A stretch of DNA of 64,000 nt, taken from positions 6,014,001 to 6,078,000 of the forward strand of contig NZ_CP022464.2 in the NCBI RefSeq assembly GCF_002234575.2, read 5' to 3'. Positions 1-9,129 of this stretch are shown here, in pieces (the first letter of the stretch is position 1; every line of letters begins with the position of its first letter). The translations under genes were made by a program, and so were the position numbers. The stretch comes from Enterocloster bolteae (GTDB lineage Bacteria; Bacillota; Clostridia; Lachnospirales; Lachnospiraceae). Under the pieces are notes generated by a model. That model was not told where the DNA came from, searched no databases, and saw only the letters and a list, made by a program, of their open reading frames with translations.

Positions 1-485
1 TCGCATATGTAGATGCTGTTGCCCTGCTGGTCCCCAATGGCCACAAAATCGCCGTTGACCGATACCACGGGGGTTCTCATCTCATAGCTCTGCACCCATA
101 CCACCTTGCCCTTGGCGTCCAGATAGGTAGCTCCATCCTTGGTATATTTGAGGACTCCGTCCCCGAAATCCCTGTACCCGCAGAAGCTCCCTTCACCCTG
201 GGCCGCGGCTTCCTGGGCTTCAGCCACCAGGTCCCGCTCCCATACTGTCTGGTAATCCGTAAAGGTATGATAACGTTCATAGCGGAACAGCACCAGGGCT
301 GCTATGGCTGCCAGGGCAACAAGCACAGCCAGAATAATCAGGCGCTTCCTGACTACACGCTGGTGCGCCTTGTGAACGATTTCCCGGCTGTCCTCCTCTT
401 CCTGGAAGGGACTGCCGGAAGGTACGATTTGACGCTTCAGCTGCTTTTTTTTATTTTCACGGCTCATAGAATTGGTACTGCCCAT
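1..485 (-). CDS. DUF5711-like membrane-anchored protein (C-terminus cut by window edge)
   Basis: The open frame runs from an ATG at 485 to the window edge, so only about 161 N-terminal residues are visible. A GGGAG ribosome site lies about 8 bases before this ATG; a second in-frame ATG at 467 has none. The protein starts with a basic, charged cytoplasmic stretch, then one membrane segment at about residues 42-60 (LIILAVLVALAAIAALVLF). The part outside shows short beta-type repeats (KYTKDG, YLDAKG, VAIGDQQG) as in PQQ/WD-type propeller folds. This matches my memory of the DUF5711 family in Lachnospiraceae. Function is unknown. It lies just downstream of the LysM gene on the same strand and may be co-transcribed with it. 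Confidence 0.6.
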   Translation of the reverse strand, partial: MGSTNSMSRENKKKQLKRQIVPSGSPFQEEEDSREIVHKAHQRVVRKRLIILAVLVALAAIAALVLFRYERYHTFTDYQTVWERDLVAEAQEAAAQGEGSFCGYRDFGDGVLKYTKDGATYLDAKGKVVWVQSYEMRTPVVSVNGDFVAIGDQQGNSIYIC

Positions 486-588
486 CCTGCGTTCTCCCAA
501 AATTCGTCTTTTGCGTATATGCAATAGTATACAACAATTTTGGATAAAACGCATTATCTTTTTCCGCCAGAAGTTTCCAGGCATATAC

Positions 589-2175
589 TTATGGAATCAA
601 AAGCTTTTGACCTGCAAATATGCTGTTTTCATCTGTCAGGGAATTAACCCTGCAGATTTCATCTATATGCTGCAGATTATGATACAGCTTAAAGCAGATT
701 CCGTACAATGTCTCCCCATCCGCCACGGTATACACCTTGTAGCTGGCAGAAGACACAGTCTGGTCATCAGCTTCCCCTCTTCCTCCGGTTGGCGGCAGAG
801 TGGAATCATCGGCCGGAGCTTTTGTCTGGGCTGCCGCCTGGCTATTACCGGACTCCGTCTGTTCATTTTTCTTCTGGGCTGAATCAGTCTGGGACTCACC
901 CTTGCCGGATGTCTGGCCATTTTCCTGGCCCGTCCCGCCCTTCTGGCTGCTGCTCTGACCTGATGCTGCTGACTGGCCGCTTCCCTGACCGGCCGCTGCT
1001 GTCTGACCGCTTCCCTGGCCCGATGCCGCAGTCTGGCCGCTTCCCTGGTCCGGTGCCGCTGTCTGACCGCTTCCCCGGTCCGATGCCGCCGTCTGGCCGC
1101 TTCCCTGGCCTGATGCCGCTGACTGGCCGCTTCCCTGATCCGCTGCCGCCGTCTGGCCGCTTCCCTGGCCTGTCCCGCCTGTCTGGCCGCTATTTGACGG
1201 TGCCAGTGTTTCCGGTGTCACCCTGGAAGGCTTTTCGTCTCCATTCTCCGGTGACGGGGCCGTAGTGGGATATACCTTTCCCGATGCCTCCTCAATCACA
1301 TAATCAGGCTCGTCCGCAGCGGACCAGCCCTTTCCGGAAGGATTTTCTGTTCCGCCCTTACCTGTAAACGCCATCAGGCCGTCCTTTATATTTCCTTCCG
1401 GCACCACGGACGCAATCACACTTTCCATCTGGTGCAATTTCTGATAATTATTGAACATGGCCACGCCGCCTGCCAGTACCGTCACAGCCAGGACGCTGCA
1501 CAGACCCGACAAAACTCCCACCGTGCTCCGGTGGCGTCCTGCCTCCACCCTTCGCTCGTCCATTTTCTGCTTAAAGTTCTGGATGACCTTATCATCCACT
1601 CCTGTTTCTGCCCTTGGCACATCCTTGCGCAGTATCATGTAATCCTGCATCATCTGATTGCGCTCATAATATATGCTGTATCCTCTCAACTTGTAAAATC
1701 CGTCAGAGGATGTTATGTAAACAGCTTCCTCGCCCTCCAGACCGCAGTTCAGATACATGAGCTGGTTCTTTCCCGTAAAATACTGACTGTGCTGCTTCCA
1801 ATAAGTCAGAGGGCTTAAGGTACAGCCGGGTCCTGCGCAGAGAAACCATCCCTGGACCGTGCGTTTGGGAAACATCTGCTCCACATCCTGGTAGGCCTTT
1901 TTCCAGGCATCCTCGGTGAAGGCCACTTTTCCGCCTTCCTCGGTAACTGAATCCATTTCCAGGGCTCCATCCACAAAAACAAAGGGTATGTCCTCATGGG
2001 TCTCCCTGCTTCCCAAAAGCAGACCCACACGCAAATCAGCCCCCTTTGCCGGCTGGAGGCGTTTTAAATAAGTATTTACATAATCTTCCAGATATAATTT
2101 TAAAACCTGGTCCCTCTCACCTATCTGCCGGAAATTCTTCGGCAGCTTAGGGAAGGGTTCATATAATTCTCCCAT
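589..2175 (-). CDS. LysM-domain membrane protein with Ser/Gly/Gln repeat linker
   Basis: 528 residues. Residues 1-200 form a conserved-looking cytoplasmic domain that I cannot assign. One membrane segment lies at about 219-241. Then comes a long low-complexity linker, with a 10-residue repeat (GSGQTAAADQ type) at about 328-420, and a C-terminal LysM domain at about 480-528 (YTVADGETLYGICFKLY ... GQKLLIP). LysM binds N-acetylglucosamine-containing polymers, so the C-terminus probably reaches peptidoglycan or spore cortex while the N-terminal domain stays inside. The ATG at 2175 has a GGGGTG ribosome site. It follows the yyaC-like gene on the same strand, which hints at a spore or envelope role, but this is inference. 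Confidence 0.7.
   Translation of the reverse strand: MGELYEPFPKLPKNFRQIGERDQVLKLYLEDYVNTYLKRLQPAKGADLRVGLLLGSRETHEDIPFVFVDGALEMDSVTEEGGKVAFTEDAWKKAYQDVEQMFPKRTVQGWFLCAGPGCTLSPLTYWKQHSQYFTGKNQLMYLNCGLEGEEAVYITSSDGFYKLRGYSIYYERNQMMQDYMILRKDVPRAETGVDDKVIQNFKQKMDERRVEAGRHRSTVGVLSGLCSVLAVTVLAGGVAMFNNYQKLHQMESVIASVVPEGNIKDGLMAFTGKGGTENPSGKGWSAADEPDYVIEEASGKVYPTTAPSPENGDEKPSRVTPETLAPSNSGQTGGTGQGSGQTAAADQGSGQSAASGQGSGQTAASDRGSGQTAAPDQGSGQTAASGQGSGQTAAAGQGSGQSAASGQSSSQKGGTGQENGQTSGKGESQTDSAQKKNEQTESGNSQAAAQTKAPADDSTLPPTGGRGEADDQTVSSASYKVYTVADGETLYGICFKLYHNLQHIDEICRVNSLTDENSIFAGQKLLIP
916..1194 (-). repeat. In-frame 30-bp tandem repeats coding the GSGQTAA linker
   Basis: About nine degenerate copies of a 30-base unit code for 10-residue repeats such as GSGQTAAADQ, GSGQSAASGQ and GSGQTAAPDQ. 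The core CTGGCCGCTTCCCTG (plus strand) recurs with little change. Unit length is a multiple of three, so copy-number change keeps the frame and only changes linker length. Confidence 0.85.
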
Positions 2176-2234
2176 AGAATCACCCCGCTGTTTTTAATCC
2201 AAACAAGCATAGCAGATTCCCGGCGCAGAATTTG

Positions 2235-2834
2235 TCATATTATGGCAGCATTTTCCCATAATCGTTCGACAAGAAAAATGCTTTCGCAAATACAGTCCGC
2301 CATTTTCATCACCATGGACAGGCGCACGCTCTGGAGCATGACCGGATCCCGGCTGCCCACTCCGCCTACGATTCCGGTTATGGCTATGTCACCCACGGCC
2401 TGCAGTTCCTTGGACACTCCCAGTCCCGGCTGAAGCGCTCCCCGCCCCAGGGTCGCGTATCCCACATGGTCCAGGCTTCCCACCGAAGCATCAATGGCAA
2501 CCACCACATAGTCAGGATAGTGAAGCCGTATATACCTGGCGTACAAATCCAGATTCATGGCATGGACCGGCTTGTCAAGTGTTCCGATGACCGCGGCTCC
2601 CTTAAGCCGCCGGCTGCGGAGCATATGTCCCACCAGAGGGCCCAGGCTGTCTCCGGTAGACCGGTCTGTGCCGATACACAGGAACATGATTCCGTCCTTT
2701 CCCTTGGCTGCCATCTCCTCTCTGATAAGCCGGTCCAGGTGCATGGCAAAGCCCTCTGTTTCAAAACCTTCTGATGTATTATAATAAGATATGTCTTCCC
2801 GTTTTTGTACGTTAAATGTTTTCCATAATTTCAT
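2235..2834 (-). CDS. yyaC: YyaC family spore protein (predicted peptidase fold)
   Basis: About 199 residues from the ATG at 2834; an in-frame GTG at 2849 is possible but has no better ribosome site. The motif CIGTDRSTGDSLGPLVG near residue 60, followed by DASVGS and ITGIVGG, is typical of the YyaC family, which resembles the spore protease GPR and hydrogenase-maturation peptidases. The family is found in endospore formers and is expressed in sporulation. No direct biochemical role is established to my knowledge. Its presence supports a spore-forming host. Confidence 0.8.
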   Translation of the reverse strand: MKLWKTFNVQKREDISYYNTSEGFETEGFAMHLDRLIREEMAAKGKDGIMFLCIGTDRSTGDSLGPLVGHMLRSRRLKGAAVIGTLDKPVHAMNLDLYARYIRLHYPDYVVVAIDASVGSLDHVGYATLGRGALQPGLGVSKELQAVGDIAITGIVGGVGSRDPVMLQSVRLSMVMKMADCICESIFLVERLWENAAII

Positions 2835-2927
2835 AGCTAAGTTGTCCACCCAAACATGTTATAATCATCGCCCGGCTTAAGTGGGCTGTTTTTATAGTAT
2901 AGGCTTGGGTATTTGAAATTATGCATG

Positions 2928-2964
2928 AAAAAAGGACACACGGATTGACAGTATCCGCATGTCC
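2928..2964 (-). terminator. Rho-independent terminator after the nucleotidyltransferase gene
   Basis: Read on the minus strand: arms GGACA-CGGAT / ATCCG-TGTCC (2934-2964) followed by six T. It ends the minus-strand unit whose last gene is at 3076-3996. A second GC-rich hairpin lies at 2987-3027 with a T-run on the plus strand (3030-3035), but no plus-strand gene precedes it. Confidence 0.8.
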
Positions 2965-3075
2965 CTGTCTGCCTGTCTGCCATATCATGGCCGGGCCAGA
3001 ACCTTTGGGGCAGTTCCGGCCGGGCAGTTTTTTATTATATACTGCTTATGTCTTCAGTCCGTAGTATCCTCTTAA

Positions 3076-3996
3076 TTAAAACAGCTTCTCCTTATATACC
3101 CCTGATTGGATCAGCCCTCTGATAGCGTCCGCCACGGCCTGTTTATCTTCCCTGTAGGTAACGCCAAACCATTTATCCGGGGTGTCAAGGACGGTCACTC
3201 TCGCCTTCTTATTCTGTACCAGATTGTCTATGATTTTAGGAAGAAGGTATTCTGATTTAATATCACCCTCTTTCAGATTGTCCAAAAATACCGGGAATCC
3301 CTTCTCCAGCTCCTGGACAAAGCTGGCCGGAAGCCCCCACATATTCATGGAAACCGGCTGGGACGGGCTGATGGTTACAGGCGCGCCGCTCTCATCCGTG
3401 GCATGGAGCCCATCTTCCTTCATCTGGATATTATAAGTCTCTGTCACGTTTGTCAGATAACCTTCCTCATCTACCTGGCACACGCCTCTGGTCACTGTAC
3501 CGTTATCGCTGAGGGTGTTGGACAGCACAAAACCTCCCATGCAGATATCATAGAGCTCAGACTGTGAGTCCATATGCTCTGCCATGTAATCGTGAATCCT
3601 GCGAAATCCTTCCCGTCCGTAATAATCATCTGCATTAATCACAAGGAACGGTCCGTCTACCATACCCTTCACAGAAAGGACTGCCTGGCCTGTTCCCCAT
3701 GGTTTGGTCCTCCCGGGCGTCACTTCATAACCGGCCGGAAGGTCCTCCAGTTCCTGGTATGCGTACTCCACCGGAAGGAGTTTCTCTATTCTGTGTCCTA
3801 TGATTTCCTTAAAATCTTTTTCAAGATCTCTCCTGATAATGAATATTACCTTATTAAATCCCGCTTCCATGGCATCGTGGATTGAATAATCCATGATAAT
3901 CTCGCCGTTGGGTCCCACGGGCTCCAGCTGCTTGATGCCGCCTCCAAAGCGGCTTCCGATACCGGCAGCCATGATTACCAATGCAGTATTTTTCAT
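3076..3996 (-). CDS. Sugar-phosphate nucleotidyltransferase family protein
   Basis: 306 residues. The N-terminus AAGIGSRFGGGIKQLEPVGPNGE is a variant of the NTP-binding loop of GalU/RfbA-type nucleotidyltransferases, and NADDYYG at about residues 120-126 carries the metal-binding Asp pair. Such enzymes join a sugar 1-phosphate to a nucleoside triphosphate, but the GGG insertion and the C-terminal half differ from classical UTP-glucose uridylyltransferase, so the sugar is not predicted. AAGGAG lies 9 bases before the ATG. It follows an M20 peptidase gene by 50 bases on the same strand and is followed by a clear terminator. Confidence 0.75.
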   Translation of the reverse strand: MKNTALVIMAAGIGSRFGGGIKQLEPVGPNGEIIMDYSIHDAMEAGFNKVIFIIRRDLEKDFKEIIGHRIEKLLPVEYAYQELEDLPAGYEVTPGRTKPWGTGQAVLSVKGMVDGPFLVINADDYYGREGFRRIHDYMAEHMDSQSELYDICMGGFVLSNTLSDNGTVTRGVCQVDEEGYLTNVTETYNIQMKEDGLHATDESGAPVTISPSQPVSMNMWGLPASFVQELEKGFPVFLDNLKEGDIKSEYLLPKIIDNLVQNKKARVTVLDTPDKWFGVTYREDKQAVADAIRGLIQSGVYKEKLF

Positions 3997-4046
3997 CCTT
4001 AGCTTCTCCTTTAATTTAAACTGGTTACACTATAGCACATTTGACT

Positions 4047-5273
4047 TTAAAAGGCAAAGGGAAAGAATGTCTCCTGCCGTGCCAGCTCAGTCAGAACACG
4101 CCTGCAGCGGCACACATCCTCATAGGGCACATACTCATTGGGCTTATGGGCCAGTTCCAGGCTGCCGGGACCATAAGACATGCAGTTGCAGTTGCCCAGG
4201 GTTCCTGCGATAACCGCCGTATCCGTATAGCCGTTAAAAGAACCGATAGGTGTGTCCTCTCCCGTCACACGGTCGCAGACAGACTTAAGGCTGGCCAGAA
4301 GCCGGGAACTGCTGTCCTTTTCCACATAAGGACGGTCACCCGTAATGAGGTAACTGCCCCTGACCCCTGCAATCTCAGCTTCTGCCGCCTTTACAGCTTC
4401 CTCTACTATATTCTTCGCTGCCGCTGTATCCGTAGGCGGCACCAGACGCATGTCAATCCATACCTTACAGGAATCCGGCACAACATAGGGACGGTATCCC
4501 CCTGTGATCTGCCCAAAGGTCACCGTAGACATGCCCAGATCCTCATGGGGCGGACAGCTGCCGATGGCCTTCCGAATATGGCTGACTGCCTCTGCCATGG
4601 CGGCAATGGCGTCAGCGCCCTTCCATGGATTACTGGCATGGGCTGTGATTCCCTGTATGGTCAGTTCAAACCAGGTCCGGCCCTTATGGGCTACCTGAAT
4701 CTGGCCGTCCGTTGGTTCCGTATCCAGTATCCAGTCTTCCCTGTCTACCCAGCCGTCGCGGATAGCGCTTTCCACTCCCCGCATAAAATCTTCCTCATCC
4801 ACGGTTCCTATGAATACAAAGGGACGCGCCGGAAGCTCCCCTGTGCTTCCGGTCAATTCCACCATATCTGAAAATGCAGACATGGCGCAGGCCAGGCCTG
4901 ACTTCATGTCACAGGCACCTCTTCCGTACAGGCGGCCTTCCTTTACCACTGCTCCCAGGGCAGGAGTCTCTTCCTCCCATCCCTCCCCCAGCATCACCGT
5001 ATCCATATGGCATATGTACACAAGGGCAGGCGCCGGAGCTTGTTCTTTTCCCGGTATGCGGGCCATAAGATTAAAACGGCCCGGCATCACTTCTCTTTGG
5101 ACCAGTTCAATTTGGTTCTTAAGCGCTCCTGCCTTTTCCTCTATCTCTTTTGTAAACCATTCATATATCCACTGTTCAATTTGGCCCTCATAGGCTCCCG
5201 GATCAGAACTGTCAATCTGTACCAGCTGTCCTGCCAGCTCCCAGGTCCTGCGGTCCCCCTCTTCTGCTGTCAC
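4047..5273 (-). CDS. M20 family metallopeptidase / ArgE-DapE-type deacylase
   Basis: About 408 residues from a GTG at 5273, chosen because AGGAGG lies 8 bases upstream; a longer reading frame to 5369 begins with an arginine/serine-rich stretch that looks noncoding. Visible M20 motifs: ICHMDTV (metal-binding His and Asp), GRGACDMKSG (bridging Asp), TVDEEDF (catalytic Glu and metal Glu), and a late LAHKPNEYV (metal His). These zinc or cobalt enzymes cleave acyl-amino acids or small peptides in the cytoplasm (ArgE, DapE, PepV relatives). The exact substrate cannot be read from sequence. A dimerisation domain lies between about residues 180 and 290, including TAHAS. Confidence 0.8.
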   Translation of the reverse strand: MTAEEGDRRTWELAGQLVQIDSSDPGAYEGQIEQWIYEWFTKEIEEKAGALKNQIELVQREVMPGRFNLMARIPGKEQAPAPALVYICHMDTVMLGEGWEEETPALGAVVKEGRLYGRGACDMKSGLACAMSAFSDMVELTGSTGELPARPFVFIGTVDEEDFMRGVESAIRDGWVDREDWILDTEPTDGQIQVAHKGRTWFELTIQGITAHASNPWKGADAIAAMAEAVSHIRKAIGSCPPHEDLGMSTVTFGQITGGYRPYVVPDSCKVWIDMRLVPPTDTAAAKNIVEEAVKAAEAEIAGVRGSYLITGDRPYVEKDSSSRLLASLKSVCDRVTGEDTPIGSFNGYTDTAVIAGTLGNCNCMSYGPGSLELAHKPNEYVPYEDVCRCRRVLTELARQETFFPFAF

Positions 5274-5401
5274 GTTATCGCTCCTCCTGTCAATCATATA
5301 ATCGGATACCAGGCGTCTGCTCCTGCATCTGTTCCTGCGTCTGACACTGCATCTGACACTGCTTCCCATGCCGGTATCCCTGCCCCATTATACCCCCTTA
5401 T

Positions 5402-6445
5402 CTATAAATCATCAACAATGGCAGCGCTTTTTGCATAAGCCGTGCTCTTTGCCTCAAAAAAGTCTGTTTTCACCATATTTGCATTGGAATACTGGTTCAC
5501 CCATTTCATGGACTGCGGCTCCTCGTCATACCCCTCGTACAAGGTGCCGAAGCCCAGCCCGCTCCAGCGCAGGTTTCCCAGATACCGTATGTAGTCCGTA
5601 ACCATTTCTCTGGTCAGACCCGGAACATCATCGCCAATCACATAGCATCCCCACTGGATTTCCTGAGCCACGCCCTCCTCCAGCATGGACCTGAGCATAT
5701 CTACCATCTTAGGCGTGAATAACTGCGGTTCCTCTTTCCTGAGTTCGGCAATCATGCTGCGGAATAACCACAAATGGGTATTCTCATCCCGGTTGATATA
5801 CCGGATTTCCTGGACGCTTCCGGGCATCTTGCCGCCCCTTCCCAGGTTATAAAAAAACATGAACCCGCTGTAAAAATAAATGCCCTCCAGGATATAGTTG
5901 GCCATGATGACCCTGAGAAGGGTCACATCATCCTTCTTCTCCTGGAATTCATTATACAGATTTCCTATAAATGTATTACGGCGCAGAAGGTGTTCATCCT
6001 CCTTCCACTGGTACAATATTCTGTCCCGCTCCACCGGACTGCAGATGGAATCCAGCATATAGCTGTAGCTCTGGCTGTGCACCGCCTCCTGAAATCCCTG
6101 TATGGTAAGGCACAGATTCACCTCATTGGCTGTGATATACTGGGCAATACAGGGCAGGTTTGCTGTCTGGATGGAATCTAAGAACACCAGAAAGCTCAGT
6201 ATCTTATCATAGGCAGTGCGCTCCGCAGCCGTCAGGTTCTTATAATCCTTTAAATCCGCGCTGAGGTTGATTTCCTCCGGAATCCAGAAATTATTCATGG
6301 CCTGGCGGTACCAGCTGCTGGCCCAGGTGTATTTCATATTATTAAAGTCGTTGAGATTGGTGGTATTTCCGCCTATCATCCTCCGGCTGTTCTTATCCGT
6401 ATCGCCCTGAGGGTTAAACAGGGGCTTGGCTGACAATATACTCAT
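5402..6445 (-). CDS. nrdB: Ribonucleoside-diphosphate reductase, beta (small) subunit
   Basis: 347 residues. This subunit makes the radical used by the alpha subunit to reduce ribonucleotides. Diiron ligands are visible at Asp90 (FLDSI), Glu120 and His123 (GFQEAVHSQSY), and Tyr127 is in the place of the radical tyrosine, so the usual tyrosyl-radical set is kept. The partner ligands occur further down (NYILEGIYF, RDENTHLWLF). AAAGGA precedes the ATG. It lies 47 bases after nrdA on the same strand, so the two are one operon controlled from the promoter at 8871-8899. Class I enzymes need oxygen to form the radical, notable in an anaerobe. Confidence 0.93.
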   Translation of the reverse strand: MSILSAKPLFNPQGDTDKNSRRMIGGNTTNLNDFNNMKYTWASSWYRQAMNNFWIPEEINLSADLKDYKNLTAAERTAYDKILSFLVFLDSIQTANLPCIAQYITANEVNLCLTIQGFQEAVHSQSYSYMLDSICSPVERDRILYQWKEDEHLLRRNTFIGNLYNEFQEKKDDVTLLRVIMANYILEGIYFYSGFMFFYNLGRGGKMPGSVQEIRYINRDENTHLWLFRSMIAELRKEEPQLFTPKMVDMLRSMLEEGVAQEIQWGCYVIGDDVPGLTREMVTDYIRYLGNLRWSGLGFGTLYEGYDEEPQSMKWVNQYSNANMVKTDFFEAKSTAYAKSAAIVDDL

Positions 6446-6492
6446 ATCAAAAATCCTTTCTTACATGCCTTTCTATACCTTTCAACAGCAGC

Positions 6493-8739
6493 TTAACTGG
6501 AACAGCTCTCGCACTCCTCCACCTCCAAAGACTTGCTGCGCACATAGTAGAGGGTCTTTACGCCGCTCTCCCAGGCCAGTATATAGAGGTTCAGCAGCTG
6601 CCGCATGGTATAATCGTTAGTAATGTACAGATTCACGCTCTGGGCCTGGTCAATATGCCTCTGGCGCACGCCTGCGGCCCGCACCGTCCAGGTCTGATCC
6701 ATGGTGTATCCGCTTTTATACAGCCAGAAGGTCCTGGGTGTCAGATCCGGGGCCACCCTGGGAAGGATGGCGTTCTTTTTCTCTTCCAGATAAAACCGCT
6801 TCATCACAGGATCCAGGCCTGCCGTTGTACCGGAGAGTATGCTGGTGCTGCTGGTAGGCGCCACAGCCAGGAGATAGGCATTGCGCATTCCGTGCTCTGC
6901 CACCTGTTCTGCCAGCTCTTTCCATTCCCTGCTCACAAGCCCCCGCTTCTCAAAGTATGCCCCTGTCTGCCATTCGCTTCCCTCAAAATACCGGTAGCAT
7001 CCCTTCTCAGCCGCCAGATTGGCGCTGGCCCTGACAGCCGCGTAATGAATCCGCTCAAACACCTGGTCCGCAAAGACCAGATGTTCCTCGCTCTCCCACC
7101 GTATGCCGTGCTTTGCCAGCATATGATGGTAACCGCTGACTCCCAGACCGATTCCTCTGTAATTCTGATTGGTAATTCCGGCGTAGGCCAGGGGATAAAA
7201 ATTCAGGTCAATTACATTATCCAATGCCCTCACAGCACTGGCGGCAATATACTCCACTTCATCCGGATCATCCACATCAATCGCCCCCAGACAGAGGCTG
7301 GCCAGATTACAGACAACAAAATCTCCCGGCCGTGTGGTCTGGACCACCGCGGTCTCCCCATTAACCTCCAGCACCTGAGTTGACACACTTTCTATAGGAG
7401 ACATGTTCTGGGCAATCTCGGTGCACAGGTTGGAACAGTATATAATGCCCCGGTGGCTGTTGGGGTTGGCCCGGTTTACCGTATCCCGGTTAAAGATAAA
7501 TGGTGTGCCTGTCTCCACCGCGGACTTGATAATCAGGCGTACCACATCCTTTAACAGCACAGTGCGCTTGGATATCCTGTCATCTCCCACGCAGTCCAGA
7601 TACCGTTCCTCCCACAGCTCCCCATAGCAGTCCTCCAGGCAGTATCCCTTGACGGTCCGGATCTCATGAGGGCACATCAGATGCCAGTCCTGGTCCAGAT
7701 TCTCCTCAGCCATCTTCCAGAATAAATCAGGAAAACACACGGCCGGGAAAATGTCGTGGGCCTTCATACGGTCATCCCCGTTATTAGTACGAAGCTGAAG
7801 AAACTCCGGCAGATCCTTGTGCCAGGCGTCCAGATAAACCGCGGCAGCGCCCTGGCGCATCCCCAGCTGGTCCACTGCCACAGCCGTATCGTTCACCAGC
7901 TTAATCCAGCGGATCACGCCTCCGGCAGCCCCCTCAAATCCCCGAATCCTGCTTCCCGTTGCTCTGACCTTTCCGAAATACAAGCCCATGCCCCCGCCAA
8001 ATTTACTGACCTGTGCAAAGTTGTCCACGCTTCTGTAAATTCCTTCCAGGCTATCCGGCACAGTGTCAATAAAACAACTGGAAAGCTGATGGTACGGTTT
8101 CCTGGCATTGGACAGGGTTGGGGTGGCCATGGTAACCTGCATACGGCTGAGCATATCATAAAACCGGCGCACCCATTGCATCCTGCAATCCTTACTTTCC
8201 TTCATGGCCAGGTGCAGGGAAATGCCCAGATACATTTCCTGGGGCGTCTCTAACGGATGATGGCTGTGGTCCTGGATCACATACCGCTTAAGCAGCAAAT
8301 CCAGTCCCGCATAGGTAAAGAGCTTATTTCTCTCATCATCAAGAAATCCTTCCGCCTCTTCTATCTCCTCCCGGCTGTAATGCTTCAGGATATAATCACC
8401 ATATAACCCCTGTTCCGTCAGATATGAAATCTTTTCATACAGTCCCTTAATTCCCAGTCCCTTAAGCTGTTCCTCCACCTCACAGGCAAAACCGCAGTAC
8501 CGCAGCCTGGCCGCTGCAAATTCCCACAGGGGTGTTTCCTTGGAAGTCAGTTCCGCCGCGGACCGAATCAGGGCTTCCATTCCCTCAGCCGGCCCCATTC
8601 CCGGCTTGCGGAAGGAGCGGTATCTCTCAAGCAGACGATCCAGTCCATATCCCTCCCCCTGAAAATCCCTTCCGATTTCTTCCAGACATTGTTCCAGCCC
8701 TTTATAGTCCAAATCTATCTCTACTTTCGTATCCGCCAT
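6493..8739 (-). CDS. nrdA: Ribonucleoside-diphosphate reductase, alpha (large) subunit
   Basis: 748 residues. Catalytic subunit of class I ribonucleotide reductase. Motifs visible: TPTLSNAR and QLSSCFIDTVPDSLEGIY (first redox Cys), KFGGGMGLYFGKVRATGSRIRG, FVVCNLASLCLGA (the stretch around the catalytic cysteines), and the C-terminal shuttle pair CESC (residues about 744-747). The N-terminus lacks an obvious ATP-cone motif, so overall activity regulation by dATP may be absent; this is a reading by eye. Start ATG has AAAGGACATC upstream. First gene of the nrdA-nrdB operon. Confidence 0.93.
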   Translation of the reverse strand: MADTKVEIDLDYKGLEQCLEEIGRDFQGEGYGLDRLLERYRSFRKPGMGPAEGMEALIRSAAELTSKETPLWEFAAARLRYCGFACEVEEQLKGLGIKGLYEKISYLTEQGLYGDYILKHYSREEIEEAEGFLDDERNKLFTYAGLDLLLKRYVIQDHSHHPLETPQEMYLGISLHLAMKESKDCRMQWVRRFYDMLSRMQVTMATPTLSNARKPYHQLSSCFIDTVPDSLEGIYRSVDNFAQVSKFGGGMGLYFGKVRATGSRIRGFEGAAGGVIRWIKLVNDTAVAVDQLGMRQGAAAVYLDAWHKDLPEFLQLRTNNGDDRMKAHDIFPAVCFPDLFWKMAEENLDQDWHLMCPHEIRTVKGYCLEDCYGELWEERYLDCVGDDRISKRTVLLKDVVRLIIKSAVETGTPFIFNRDTVNRANPNSHRGIIYCSNLCTEIAQNMSPIESVSTQVLEVNGETAVVQTTRPGDFVVCNLASLCLGAIDVDDPDEVEYIAASAVRALDNVIDLNFYPLAYAGITNQNYRGIGLGVSGYHHMLAKHGIRWESEEHLVFADQVFERIHYAAVRASANLAAEKGCYRYFEGSEWQTGAYFEKRGLVSREWKELAEQVAEHGMRNAYLLAVAPTSSTSILSGTTAGLDPVMKRFYLEEKKNAILPRVAPDLTPRTFWLYKSGYTMDQTWTVRAAGVRQRHIDQAQSVNLYITNDYTMRQLLNLYILAWESGVKTLYYVRSKSLEVEECESCSS

Positions 8740-8870
8740 GATGTCCTTTTGCTCTCCTTATCTCACCTTATCTCATTTTCTCCGGCTTCCTCTTACTTTT
8801 CTCCTGCCGGTTCCTGTCCTTATCTAATTCCTGACATCCAAGCATACCATTTCCAGATGTCACGCTCACC

Positions 8871-8925
8871 ATTATAAACCATATATATAGTGGTTACAAG
8901 CTGTTTTTGCACCACATATACCCCA
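8871..8925 (-). promoter_or_regulatory. nrdAB promoter with NrdR-like boxes
   Basis: On the minus strand TTGTAA (8894-8899) and TATAAT (8871-8876) are separated by exactly 17 bases. The spacer is nearly filled by a dyad, ACCACTATATATATGGT (8878-8894), close to the NrdR box consensus. A poorer second copy (GGGGTATATGTGGT, 8911-8924) lies 33 bases upstream, about three helical turns, as expected for paired NrdR boxes. NrdR is the usual nucleotide-sensing repressor of ribonucleotide reductase genes. The rest of 8740-9129 holds the nrd leader and the yitT promoter; I see no gene in it. Confidence 0.65.
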
Positions 8926-9003
8926 AATACTGTATTCTCCTTTATTCACAACACTTTCCCGGCTACAGTTATATACTTGTGGCTGTTTCAACAAAAAATG
9001 TGA

Positions 9004-9032
9004 TTGCACTTGTAGTCGTTTCATCCTATTAT
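9004..9032 (+). promoter_or_regulatory. Predicted sigma-A promoter of the yitT gene
   Basis: TTGCAC (9004-9009), 17-base spacer, TATTAT (9027-9032). It lies about 100 bases before the yitT start. Two short hairpins (GGGG/CCCC-type near 9075 and ATCCG/CGGAT near 9100) lie in the leader. Confidence 0.5.
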
Positions 9033-9129
9033 ATGGTTGGAACAACAATGAATACGTGGCATTCATGCCGCAAAGGGGGTAAACTTCCCGCATATCCGTC
9101 ATCCGGATCAGGTAAGGGAAGCAGGGATT

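Noticed and set aside
916..1194. Regularly spaced repeats considered as a CRISPR array
   Set aside because: The repeats are in frame within a protein gene, 30 bases long with no spacers.
9060..9125. Riboswitch in the yitT leader
   Set aside because: Only two short hairpins are present; no conserved core of a known riboswitch could be recognised.
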